Of a stretch of DNA of 6,323 nucleotides, positions 1-5,706 are shown piece after piece; the stretch's first letter is position 1; every line of letters begins with the position of its first letter. Position numbers and translations under genes: made by a program. This DNA is from Chitinophagaceae bacterium (GTDB lineage: Bacteria; Bacteroidota; Bacteroidia; Chitinophagales; Chitinophagaceae): NCBI GenBank assembly GCA_025963615.1, contig JAOQAL010000074.1, positions 1-6,323 on the forward strand, read 5' to 3'. The notes beneath the pieces were generated by a model. The model was not told where the DNA came from. It was given only the letters and a program-made list of their open reading frames with translations, and did not search any database.

Positions 1-331
1 TACTTTGTTCAGAAAAAACCAACGACTCTTCATTGAGGGAATGGCTTATCAGGCTTTCCTTTTTTAGTTTCTTTATCAGAATACTCCGCATCACTTTTAC
101 AAGATAACTATGAGTATGAGTAATGTCACTCAACGTATTCCGGTAATTCCATAATTCAATAAAAACTTCCTGTAGTGCATCTTTGGCAAGATCCCTGTTA
201 TCGGTTATCCGCATCGCGGCAATAAATAATCTGTCCACATATTTGTCATAAAAATACCCTAAGGCCTGCGAATCACCTTTTTTGAGACGATTCCAATAGA
301 GCGTATCTATCGATGGCACTTTATCAATCAT
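1..331 (-). CDS. ECF-family RNA polymerase sigma factor, FecI/RpoE type (partial, C-terminus beyond left edge)
   Basis: The minus-strand frame from the ATG at 331 stays open to base 1, giving 110 residues beginning MIDKVPSIDTLYWNRLKKGD. This is the sigma-70 region 2 half of an ECF sigma factor. Residues 22-42 resemble the region 2.1 helix (ALGYFYDKYVDRLF). Residues 51-61, DALQEVFIELW, match the core-binding helix of region 2.2. Residues 76-92 (YLVKVMRSILIKKLKK) match regions 2.3-2.4, which open and read the -10 element. Region 4, which reads the -35 element, would lie beyond the window. No Shine-Dalgarno is visible before the start, as is usual in Bacteroidota. In this phylum such genes often precede a FecR-type anti-sigma factor and a SusC/SusD pair, but that downstream side is not visible, so the regulon is unknown. 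It diverges from the sugar cluster at 925, and nothing shows that it controls it. Confidence 0.9.
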   Translation of the reverse strand, partial: MIDKVPSIDTLYWNRLKKGDSQALGYFYDKYVDRLFIAAMRITDNRDLAKDALQEVFIELWNYRNTLSDITHTHSYLVKVMRSILIKKLKKESLISHSLNEESLVFSEQS

Positions 332-792
332 TCTATATCAAATATGTTTAAGTACATGATGGTCGTTTTTTCCTGCCCGATCCTGGTAATTTTCCATAAC
401 GCGGATATACTGCAAGAAACTATTGCCTTATAAAGCGTTTGAAATATATTTTTGTTGCCTGAAGCAGGTCGCCAGATGAAACCGGGTTTTTGTCTAACAA
501 GGCGGACGGGATTGGAGATAGTTTCTGTGAGCAGCAATGGCCATTTTACCTGCGACATTGCTGTGCCATATTTAAGAATCATCACACAAAAAGGAACATC
601 TTTTTCCTCCATAACAATCGTATTAAGCAGTCAATCCATTTCCTACTGCGGGCAGGAATTGAAAATTACCAATAACGTTTTGCTTAACTGTCCTGATCTG
701 TCCTGATTAAAGAAAAATGAAATCTTCATTCAACTTTACGATTAAAATTTATTGATTAATCCTGAGTATGAAGTTCAAGTTATTATCTTTAG
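332..792. other. Intergenic region between divergent genes, no convincing gene
   Basis: About 460 bases separate the ECF sigma factor from the heptamer array. Short open frames occur on both strands, but none resembles a family I recognise or has a credible start signal. Visible structure is a perfect 10-bp tandem duplication at 688-707 and a short palindrome at 716-730 (AATGAA, 3-nt spacer, TTCATT). Both promoters for the divergent genes should lie here. The nearest match to the Bacteroidota -7 consensus TAnnTTTG on the plus strand is TATCTTTA at 784-791, one mismatch, with no well-spaced -33 TTG upstream. I therefore do not call a promoter. Confidence 0.6.
688..707. repeat. 10-bp perfect tandem duplication
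   Basis: The decamer CTGTCCTGAT occurs twice back to back with no mismatch, followed 8 bases later by the palindrome at 716-730. It lies about 220 bases upstream of the sugar-cluster start. Paired direct repeats can be activator-binding sites, but two copies of a decamer may also be a chance duplication. No function is claimed. Confidence 0.5.
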
Positions 793-894
793 ATACTGGA
801 GGCTGGGTGCGGGATGCGGGATGCTGGATACGGGATGCTGGATGCTGGATGCGGGATGCTGGATACGGGATGCTGGATATTGGATGCTGGATGG
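793..894 (+). repeat. Heptanucleotide tandem array, 14 units plus partial, consensus ATGCTGG / ATRCKGG
   Basis: From 793 to 890 the sequence divides exactly into fourteen 7-base units with no insertions or deletions, followed by a partial unit (ATGG, 891-894). Seven of the units (821, 835, 842, 856, 870, 884 and the variant at 793) read ATGCTGG or ATACTGG. ATGCGGG and ATACGGG make up most of the others. Outliers are AGGCTGG at 800, GTGCGGG at 807 and ATATTGG at 877. The array ends 30 bases before the likely ATG of the HUMPS gene, so it probably lies in the promoter or 5' leader of that gene. The strand is G-rich, with GG at constant spacing. Heptameric arrays of this kind are known in cyanobacteria (STRR elements); their function is unsettled. 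Confidence 0.93.
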
Positions 895-924
895 ATTAAT
901 AATTTAAAAACGTCAACTACCTGT

Positions 925-1641
925 ATGAGACCTATTGTTCAAATCTCCCTTGATCTTACCAATATCGATGAAGCGCTTGAAACCGCGGCGCTGGCCATGC
1001 GTGCAGGTGTAGACTGGCTGGAAGCTGGTACGCCGCTAATTCTTGCGGAAGGTTTACATGGTGTAAGAAAATTAAGAGAGGCTTTCCCGGGGGTTCCGAT
1101 TGTAGCTGATTTGAAAACAATGGATGGCGGTTATCTTGAAGCTGAAATGATGGCGAAAGCGGGTGCCACTCATGTGGTGGTGATGGCAAGAGCCCATGCT
1201 GAAACTATTAAGTGTGTAGTAAATGCAGGCCGCGATTTCGGAGCAAAAGTAATGGGCGATAATTTGGGCTGTGAGGATATGGTGACTGCAGCAAAATGGC
1301 TGGAAGACCTGGGCTGTGATTATATCGTTCACCATATTGGCTATGATGAACGAAGAGGTATTGCAGCACAAGGCAAAAGAATGCCGAGCCCGCTGGATCA
1401 ACTTCGCGAAGTGGTAAGCGCGGTGAATATCCCTGTACAGGCAGTTGGCGGATTGTCGCTGGAACAGGCTATCCGGTGCCCGGAGTATGGAGCGCCATTA
1501 GTTGTATTGGGAGCTCCTTTGACAATTGATGCCGACGCATTCAAAACTGCGGATGGTAATCTTGAAGATTCATTGCGTTTGATTTGTCAGATGGTGCACG
1601 CCTACGGCGATGTGAAAACCGGTCCGGCAAAAAATAGTTAA
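925..1641 (+). CDS. HUMPS-family protein: 3-keto-L-gulonate-6-phosphate decarboxylase / 3-hexulose-6-phosphate synthase-like TIM barrel
   Basis: The 238-residue product belongs to the orotidine-5'-phosphate decarboxylase superfamily. Members make or break a C-C bond through a Mg-stabilised enediolate on a phosphorylated ketose or keto-acid. Residues fall almost in register with E. coli UlaD: D10, E33 (in EAGTPL), the D62-x-K64-xx-D67 triad (ADLKTMDGG), D112 and H136. The VQAVGG strand (171-176) and LGAPLT (195-200) are where the phosphate loops should be. The KGPDC arginine after the His is replaced by HIGYDERRG, closer to hexulose-phosphate synthases. An in-frame ATG at 814 would add 37 residues, but these are translated heptamer repeat. 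The start at 925 gives [10 protein letters not shown], which matches the normal N-terminus and length of the family. No Shine-Dalgarno is seen. The gene is first in the cluster, 134 nt before the dehydrogenase. The substrate is unknown, and no kinase to supply it is visible. Confidence 0.88.
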   Translation: MRPIVQISLDLTNIDEALETAALAMRAGVDWLEAGTPLILAEGLHGVRKLREAFPGVPIVADLKTMDGGYLEAEMMAKAGATHVVVMARAHAETIKCVVNAGRDFGAKVMGDNLGCEDMVTAAKWLEDLGCDYIVHHIGYDERRGIAAQGKRMPSPLDQLREVVSAVNIPVQAVGGLSLEQAIRCPEYGAPLVVLGAPLTIDADAFKTADGNLEDSLRLICQMVHAYGDVKTGPAKNS

Positions 1642-1671
1642 CACGATATTATTCATAAACCAATAAAAGCA

Positions 1672-1754
1672 GGACTGTTGAACGTTGGATCATGAACAAA
1701 GGGCATCCCGTTCGCTCAAGGCGGTACTAAGGCCCAATAGATGCTCAACAGACC
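1672..1754 (+). other. Nested inverted repeat in the gap between HUMPS and dehydrogenase genes (candidate structured RNA or small repeat element)
   Basis: CTGTTGA at 1675-1681 is exactly complementary to TCAACAG at 1745-1751, and the pairing extends outward through GG/CC after one mismatch. Inside, TTGG (1685-1688) can pair with CCAA (1734-1737). An inner hairpin can form from GAAC (1694-1697) with GTTC (1710-1713) and GGG (1701-1703) with CCC (1707-1709), loop CAT. The three levels are nested and compatible, so the transcript could fold as one branched or bulged hairpin. The 134-nt gap has no other content except an A/T-rich stretch just before the next start. It could be a processing site, an attenuator-like element separating expression of the two parts of the cluster, or a miniature repeat. 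I recognise no known riboswitch. Confidence 0.45.
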
Positions 1755-1775
1755 GGCTCAAAAAATAATTTAAAC

Positions 1776-2813
1776 ATGTCAACAGCTATAAAATCCGCAG
1801 CAGTTATTAATTATGCGCCTGAAAAAGGCTCTGTTGAAATCAGGGAAATTGAAAAACCTGAAATCGGTGAAGAAGATGTATTACTGGAAGTAGTAAATGT
1901 AGGTGTTTGCGGAAGCGATTTGCATCAGTGGACTTCCGATCATAGCTGGCCGGTTAATTACCCGGTCGTGCTTGGTCATGAATTTGGTGGCCATATTGCA
2001 GAAATTGGAAGCCGGGTTACCCATTGGAAAATGGGTGACCGGGTAGTAAGCGAAACCGCCGCGATCATAAATCCCAACAGCCCTTTATCAAGAACTGGCT
2101 TATATAATTTAGATCCTGACAGGAAAGGTTTTGGCTACGGCGTGAATGGAGCGATGACGCGTTTTGTAAAGGTACCGGCAAGATGTTTGCACCGGGTGCC
2201 AGATCATCTCCCCTTTGAACAGGCATGTCTTACAGAGCCCTGTTGCGTTGCTTACAATGCGGTAGTCGAAAATTCACGTATTAAACCGGGTGACAGTGTA
2301 ATTGTCCTGGGACCGGGTACGATCGGCATTCTCTGCGCTGCCATGGCAAAACTATGCGGAGCCGACGTCGCCGTAGTTGGATTGGAAGCAGACCGTCACC
2401 GGCTAAACATTGCAAAACAATACGGTTGCGACGTGATCATTGGCGATGCCACGGAATGGGCTAAGCGAAAAGATGGCTTAGGGGCTGATTTTATTATTGA
2501 TGCCGCCGGCTCAAGCGTTACGCTTAAAATTGCGTTGCAATTGGTGCGGCCTAATGGGCATATCACCAAAGTGGGTTGGGGGCCGCAGCCATTAGGATTT
2601 TCCCTGGACGCGCTGGTTCAGAAAAATGTAACGCTGCAAGGTAGCTTTAGTCATAACTGGCCTATCTGGGAAAAAGTCATTTCTCTTCTGGCAGGTAAAA
2701 AGTTAGATGTTACCCCGATCATCGGTGGCGTATGGCCAATAACCGAATGGCATGAAGCATTCGAAAAAATGCATACTGGTGAAGTGGTAAAAAGTGTGCT
2801 CAAACCTGTTTAA
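1776..2813 (+). CDS. Zinc-dependent medium-chain alcohol/polyol dehydrogenase (threonine/sorbitol dehydrogenase-like)
   Basis: This 345-residue cytoplasmic protein has the full two-domain MDR architecture. The GroES-like catalytic domain carries C45 (GVCGSD), H68-E69 (GHEFGG) and E154 (TEP), the expected catalytic zinc ligands. The Rossmann domain begins with VIVLGPGTIG (G179, G181, G184) and the chain ends in a family-typical VLKP. It should oxidise a secondary hydroxyl of a polyol, sugar or sugar acid with NAD(P). Cofactor choice is uncertain because the second strand ends VVGLEADRHR. The structural-zinc lobe keeps its length (about 98-115, ending RTGLYNLDPD), but all four cysteines are replaced, by N99, S102, S105 and D113. 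Mammalian sorbitol dehydrogenase also lacks this zinc, so activity is not ruled out. The gene has no Shine-Dalgarno, only an A/T-rich leader. Its stop is 2 nt before the next ATG, showing co-translation with the SDR. Confidence 0.92.
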   Translation: MSTAIKSAAVINYAPEKGSVEIREIEKPEIGEEDVLLEVVNVGVCGSDLHQWTSDHSWPVNYPVVLGHEFGGHIAEIGSRVTHWKMGDRVVSETAAIINPNSPLSRTGLYNLDPDRKGFGYGVNGAMTRFVKVPARCLHRVPDHLPFEQACLTEPCCVAYNAVVENSRIKPGDSVIVLGPGTIGILCAAMAKLCGADVAVVGLEADRHRLNIAKQYGCDVIIGDATEWAKRKDGLGADFIIDAAGSSVTLKIALQLVRPNGHITKVGWGPQPLGFSLDALVQKNVTLQGSFSHNWPIWEKVISLLAGKKLDVTPIIGGVWPITEWHEAFEKMHTGEVVKSVLKPV

Positions 2814-2815
2814 TC

Positions 2816-3616
2816 ATGAGACTGGAAAATAAAGTAATCATTGTAACTGGCAGCACGACGGGCATTGGTAAAGCGATAGCCCTACGTTGTGTTGCTGAAG
2901 GCGCCCGGGTAGTTATCCACGGCCTGGAAGAAGCGTGGGGCAAGGACGTAATGACTGAATTGGGGAATGAAAAAGCGGTACTGCATATTGAAGACATCAG
3001 CCTGGATGGGACTCCTGAACGGTTAGTGGATCTTGCTATAAAAACTTTCGGCAGGCTGGATGCGGTTGTAAACAATGCAGCCATTGTTGCTTCCTCTGAT
3101 ATTCATACAACGGATAAAAATTTTCTGCGCAAACTGCTCGAAGTAAATACTATTGCACCTTATGCATTGATTAAGGCGGCATTACCTTTTTTGACCCTTC
3201 AACATGGTTGTGTGTTAAATATCGGTTCCGTGAATGCCTACAGCGGCGAACCCAATCTTTTTGCCTACAGTGTTTCCAAAGGGGCCTTAATGACCCTGAC
3301 AAGAAACCTTGGTGATACCTTACACCGGGAAAATGGGGTTCGTGTGAACCAGATCAACCCCGGTTGGGTATTAACGGAGACAGAAAAAAAACGGAAAAAA
3401 GATCACGGACTGGCCGAAGACTGGTACAAAGATTTACCTTCTGTATATGCCCCCGCCGGAAGAATTTTATGGCCATCGGAAATCGCCGCGGCGGCTGTTT
3501 ACTGGCTGGGCGACGAAAGTGGCCCCATCAGCGGACAGGTAGTGGATTTGGAACAGCACCCATTTATAGGCCGTAATCCACCGAAAGATTCAACTACCAT
3601 TCATAAATCAAAATAA
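2816..3616 (+). CDS. Short-chain dehydrogenase/reductase (classical SDR)
   Basis: This 266-residue single-domain Rossmann oxidoreductase shows the classical SDR markers: TGSTTGIG (11-18), an acidic D60 after strand 3, NNAA (86-89), N111, catalytic S138 (NIGS), Y151 and K155 (YSVSK), and NPG (181-183). It should interconvert a hydroxyl and a ketone on a small substrate using NAD(P). The strand-2 end reads VVIHGLEE, with neither the Asp of NAD enzymes nor the Arg of many NADP enzymes at the usual place, so the cofactor is left open. Near the C-terminus the common VDGG motif is replaced by VVDLEQ, followed by a 20-residue tail rich in Pro, Lys and Thr. It begins 2 nt after the medium-chain dehydrogenase and ends 12 nt before the TIM-barrel gene. 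Two dehydrogenases of different families side by side suggest two successive oxidations, or an oxidation/reduction pair that inverts a centre. Confidence 0.92.
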   Translation: MRLENKVIIVTGSTTGIGKAIALRCVAEGARVVIHGLEEAWGKDVMTELGNEKAVLHIEDISLDGTPERLVDLAIKTFGRLDAVVNNAAIVASSDIHTTDKNFLRKLLEVNTIAPYALIKAALPFLTLQHGCVLNIGSVNAYSGEPNLFAYSVSKGALMTLTRNLGDTLHRENGVRVNQINPGWVLTETEKKRKKDHGLAEDWYKDLPSVYAPAGRILWPSEIAAAAVYWLGDESGPISGQVVDLEQHPFIGRNPPKDSTTIHKSK

Positions 3617-3628
3617 GCATTACTAAGC

Positions 3629-4513
3629 ATGCCTAAGTTAGCAGTATTTCCAAAAGCATTCATGAATGCCTTGTGTAAGGATGGCAGTATGAAAGTAAAA
3701 GAGTGGATTGAATTAGCCGTAAAACTTGATATAGAGGGGTTGGAATGGTATGCGGGTTTTCTTGAAATGGCTGATAAAAAAAAATGGAGCCTGTTCCGCA
3801 GCATGGTTGAAGATCATGGAAAAGTAATTCCTATGATGTGCTGCTCACCTGATTTTACCCATCCCGACAAAGCATTTCGTGAAAAAGAAATTGTAAAGCA
3901 AAAGAACTGGATTGACATGACCTATACACTGGGAGGCTCTTATTGCAGGGTACTTTCCGGTCAGCGACGTCCCGAGCTCAGCATGGATGAAGGCGTAAAG
4001 TTGGCGGCTGATTGCATTTATGATTGTTTACCCTATGCGCAGGAACGCCATATCACATTGATCCTGGAGAACCATTATAAAGATGATTTCTGGGAGTATC
4101 CTGAATTCGCGCAAAAGATGGATATCTTCTGCCAGCTTGTAGACCGTATTGACCATCCTTATTTTGGCGTGAACTATGATCCCAGTAACACGTACCTCGC
4201 TGGGGAAGATCCGATCGAACTTCTTAAGCGGGTTTCAAAGCGTGTAGTTACGATGCATGCCAGTGACCGTTATTTAAAAGAAGGCACCCTTGAAGATTTA
4301 AGGAAAGAAGAAGGGGGTGCCCTGGGATATGCCAAACGATTAAGCCATGGCGAAATCGGCAAAGGTTTAAATGATTATGACGCTATTTTTACTGAATTAA
4401 AGAGAGTCGGTTTTGATAACTGGATCAGCATTGAAGATGGTGTAGATGGCATGGATCAATTAGAGCGTAGTGTTTCTTTTTTAAGAAAAAAAATTTCGCA
4501 GTACTGGGGGTGA
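3629..4513 (+). CDS. Sugar phosphate isomerase/epimerase-like TIM barrel (xylose isomerase-like, AP endonuclease 2 fold)
   Basis: The 294-residue protein fits the IolE / tagatose-3-epimerase / xylose-isomerase-like family, a cytoplasmic divalent-metal TIM barrel. The four expected metal ligands can be read at the strand ends: E147 (LENH), D184 (NYDPSN), H210 (MHASD) and E269 (SIED). E39 lies in the N-terminal GLEW motif, and a Gly-rich GEIGKG loop (241-246) precedes NDYD. Members isomerise, epimerise, dehydrate or decarboxylate keto-sugars, so the reaction cannot be fixed from sequence. It is the last gene of the cluster, 12 nt after the SDR, and its substrate is presumably an oxidised product of the two dehydrogenases. 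A nine-A run (3776-3784) encodes K50-K52 and an eight-A run lies near the 3' end (4486-4493). The TGA stop lies inside the first unit of the downstream heptamer repeat. Confidence 0.9.
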   Translation: MPKLAVFPKAFMNALCKDGSMKVKEWIELAVKLDIEGLEWYAGFLEMADKKKWSLFRSMVEDHGKVIPMMCCSPDFTHPDKAFREKEIVKQKNWIDMTYTLGGSYCRVLSGQRRPELSMDEGVKLAADCIYDCLPYAQERHITLILENHYKDDFWEYPEFAQKMDIFCQLVDRIDHPYFGVNYDPSNTYLAGEDPIELLKRVSKRVVTMHASDRYLKEGTLEDLRKEEGGALGYAKRLSHGEIGKGLNDYDAIFTELKRVGFDNWISIEDGVDGMDQLERSVSFLRKKISQYWG

Positions 4514-4610
4514 GTGGTGAATGGTGAATAATGAATAGTGAATAGTGAGTGGTATTAAAAAATATAACTCGTAAGCAGTCCTTATTACCCACTCACCACT
4601 CACCACTCAT
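4510..4610. repeat. Inverted heptamer repeat between convergent genes, containing both stop codons
   Basis: The left arm (4510-4551) is six 7-bp units, GTGAGTG, GTGAATG, GTGAATA and variants. The right arm (4590-4610) is three units of the reverse complement, two CACTCAC and one CACTCAT. TGAGTGGTGA at 4511-4520 pairs perfectly with 4600-4609, and after one mismatch six more pairs form. Alternatively the last left unit (4545-4552) pairs with 4589-4596 to give a smaller loop. The TGA of the isomerase (4511-4513) and the TGA of the asparaginase (complement of 4607-4609) both lie in the outermost units. The position suggests a bidirectional transcription-end hairpin, but no U-run follows on either side, so it is not a standard intrinsic terminator. 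Confidence 0.9.
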
Positions 4611-5569
4611 CTATAAATTGCTACTTCGCTGTAACCGTCACTGTTTTTAAACCCGCGGTACATACCGGCACTGTTAAATAACAAAACTGCGTTGCCCTCC
4701 GCATCTACGCCAATCATCCCGCCTTCCCCTTCCAGTTTGACCAGTTTTTCATGTACCACTAAATTTATCGCTTGCTGCAAACTCATTCCCTTATATTCCA
4801 TTAAACAACTTACGTCATAGGCGGCCACACTACGGATGAATGGTTCACCATGACCGGTGCAACTGATTGCACAGGTTCTGTTATTGGCATAGGTACCACA
4901 TCCAATTACTGGTGTATCGCCAATACGGCCATATTTTTTATTAGTCATCCCCCCGGTGCTGGTTGCCGCGGCAATATTACCATAACTATCACAGGCTACA
5001 GCGCCGACTGTTCCGAATTTTTTATCCTGGTAGCTATCGGGATTTGTTAATTCTTCTCCCTGCTCCCGGCTGTGATCTAATGCATAATTATCTGAATCGC
5101 GGATGGCTTTCCATTGATCGTACCGGAACTGGCTAAAAAAATATTCATCCGGCTCCAGTTTTATTCCCTGTTTAATTGCAAAATCATTGGCGCCTTTACC
5201 ACTCAAAAAAACATGTTCGCTGTTATTCATTACTTCCATGGCCAGTTCAATTGGATTGCGCACGTTTCGTACACCGGCAACGGCCCCTGCCTGCAGATTT
5301 TTACCTTCCATGATAGCCGCATCCATTTCCTGCAAACCTTTTTTGGTGAACACGGAACCTCTGCCTGCATTAAAAAGAATATTGTCTTCCAGCACCACCG
5401 TGGCTGCTTTTACAGCATTCACAGCCGTTCCTCCTTCTTCCAACACAGCATATCCCGTTTCTAACGCAACCTGCAACCCTTTAAGATAAGCGGCTTCCAA
5501 TTCGGGGATCATGTCTTCTCTCAGGATAGTTCCCGCACCTCCATGAATAGCTAACGTATATTTTGACAT
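4607..5569 (-). CDS. iaaA: Isoaspartyl peptidase / plant-type L-asparaginase (Ntn-hydrolase)
   Basis: The 320-residue precursor should cleave itself to alpha and beta subunits and hydrolyse beta-aspartyl (isoaspartyl) dipeptides and asparagine. It begins MSKYTLAIHGGAG, the normal family N-terminus, with no signal peptide, so it is probably cytoplasmic. The nucleophile is T187 in KFGTVGAVACD, freed by cleavage between G186 and T187. The pocket residues are present: T205 in TSTGGMTNK, R215 and D218 in GRIGDTP, and T238-G239 in SCTGHGE. The FNAGRGSVFT stretch (66-75) matches the family's conserved FNAG loop, and GMYR lies near the C-terminus. Length is normal. The gene is 137 nt downstream of the GT9 gene on the same strand, so co-transcription is possible but not shown. 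No Shine-Dalgarno is present. Its likely role is peptide and damaged-protein turnover, unrelated to the convergent sugar cluster. Confidence 0.95.
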   Translation of the reverse strand: MSKYTLAIHGGAGTILREDMIPELEAAYLKGLQVALETGYAVLEEGGTAVNAVKAATVVLEDNILFNAGRGSVFTKKGLQEMDAAIMEGKNLQAGAVAGVRNVRNPIELAMEVMNNSEHVFLSGKGANDFAIKQGIKLEPDEYFFSQFRYDQWKAIRDSDNYALDHSREQGEELTNPDSYQDKKFGTVGAVACDSYGNIAAATSTGGMTNKKYGRIGDTPVIGCGTYANNRTCAISCTGHGEPFIRSVAAYDVSCLMEYKGMSLQQAINLVVHEKLVKLEGEGGMIGVDAEGNAVLLFNSAGMYRGFKNSDGYSEVAIYR

Positions 5570-5706
5570 CGATAAAAGATTATTTTAACTGGTCCGGAAA
5601 TAATTACTTGCCTGCTAGATAGTTTATTGGTTTTAGAGCAATTATTAAGTAAATCAAGATAGCGGTTTGTTTTTATCAGTTATAAAAAAATCCCTCTCCT
5701 GATCTA

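Noticed and set aside
328..612. A 94-residue minus-strand open frame whose TGA overlaps the ATG of the ECF sigma gene (ATGA).
   Set aside because: The overlap looks like translational coupling, but the protein resembles no family I know, has no recognisable domain, and lacks any start signal. A chance frame in a region that must also hold the sigma promoter is more likely.
452..706. Plus-strand 84-residue open frame in the same region.
   Set aside because: No recognisable motif, overlaps the opposite-strand frame and ends in the 10-bp tandem repeat. Most likely non-coding.
784..791. TATCTTTA as a Bacteroidota -7 promoter element for the sugar cluster.
   Set aside because: It matches TAnnTTTG at all but the last base, but the only upstream TTG (752-754) is about 29 bases away, too far for a standard -33 element.
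793..894. CRISPR array or origin-type iterons.
   Set aside because: The period is 7 bp with no spacers, too short for CRISPR, and no replication gene is nearby to support iterons.
1072..1401. Minus-strand open frame opposite the HUMPS gene, with a His-rich stretch.
   Set aside because: It is the antisense of a clearly conserved coding region and has no independent homology or start signal.
4510..4610. Insertion-sequence terminal inverted repeats or a standard Rho-independent terminator.
   Set aside because: No transposase is present between or near the arms. The arms are repeated heptamers, and no U-rich run follows the stem on either strand.
5187..5489. Plus-strand open frames opposite the asparaginase gene.
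   Set aside because: The minus strand carries unmistakable asparaginase motifs over the whole stretch. The plus-strand frames are shadows.
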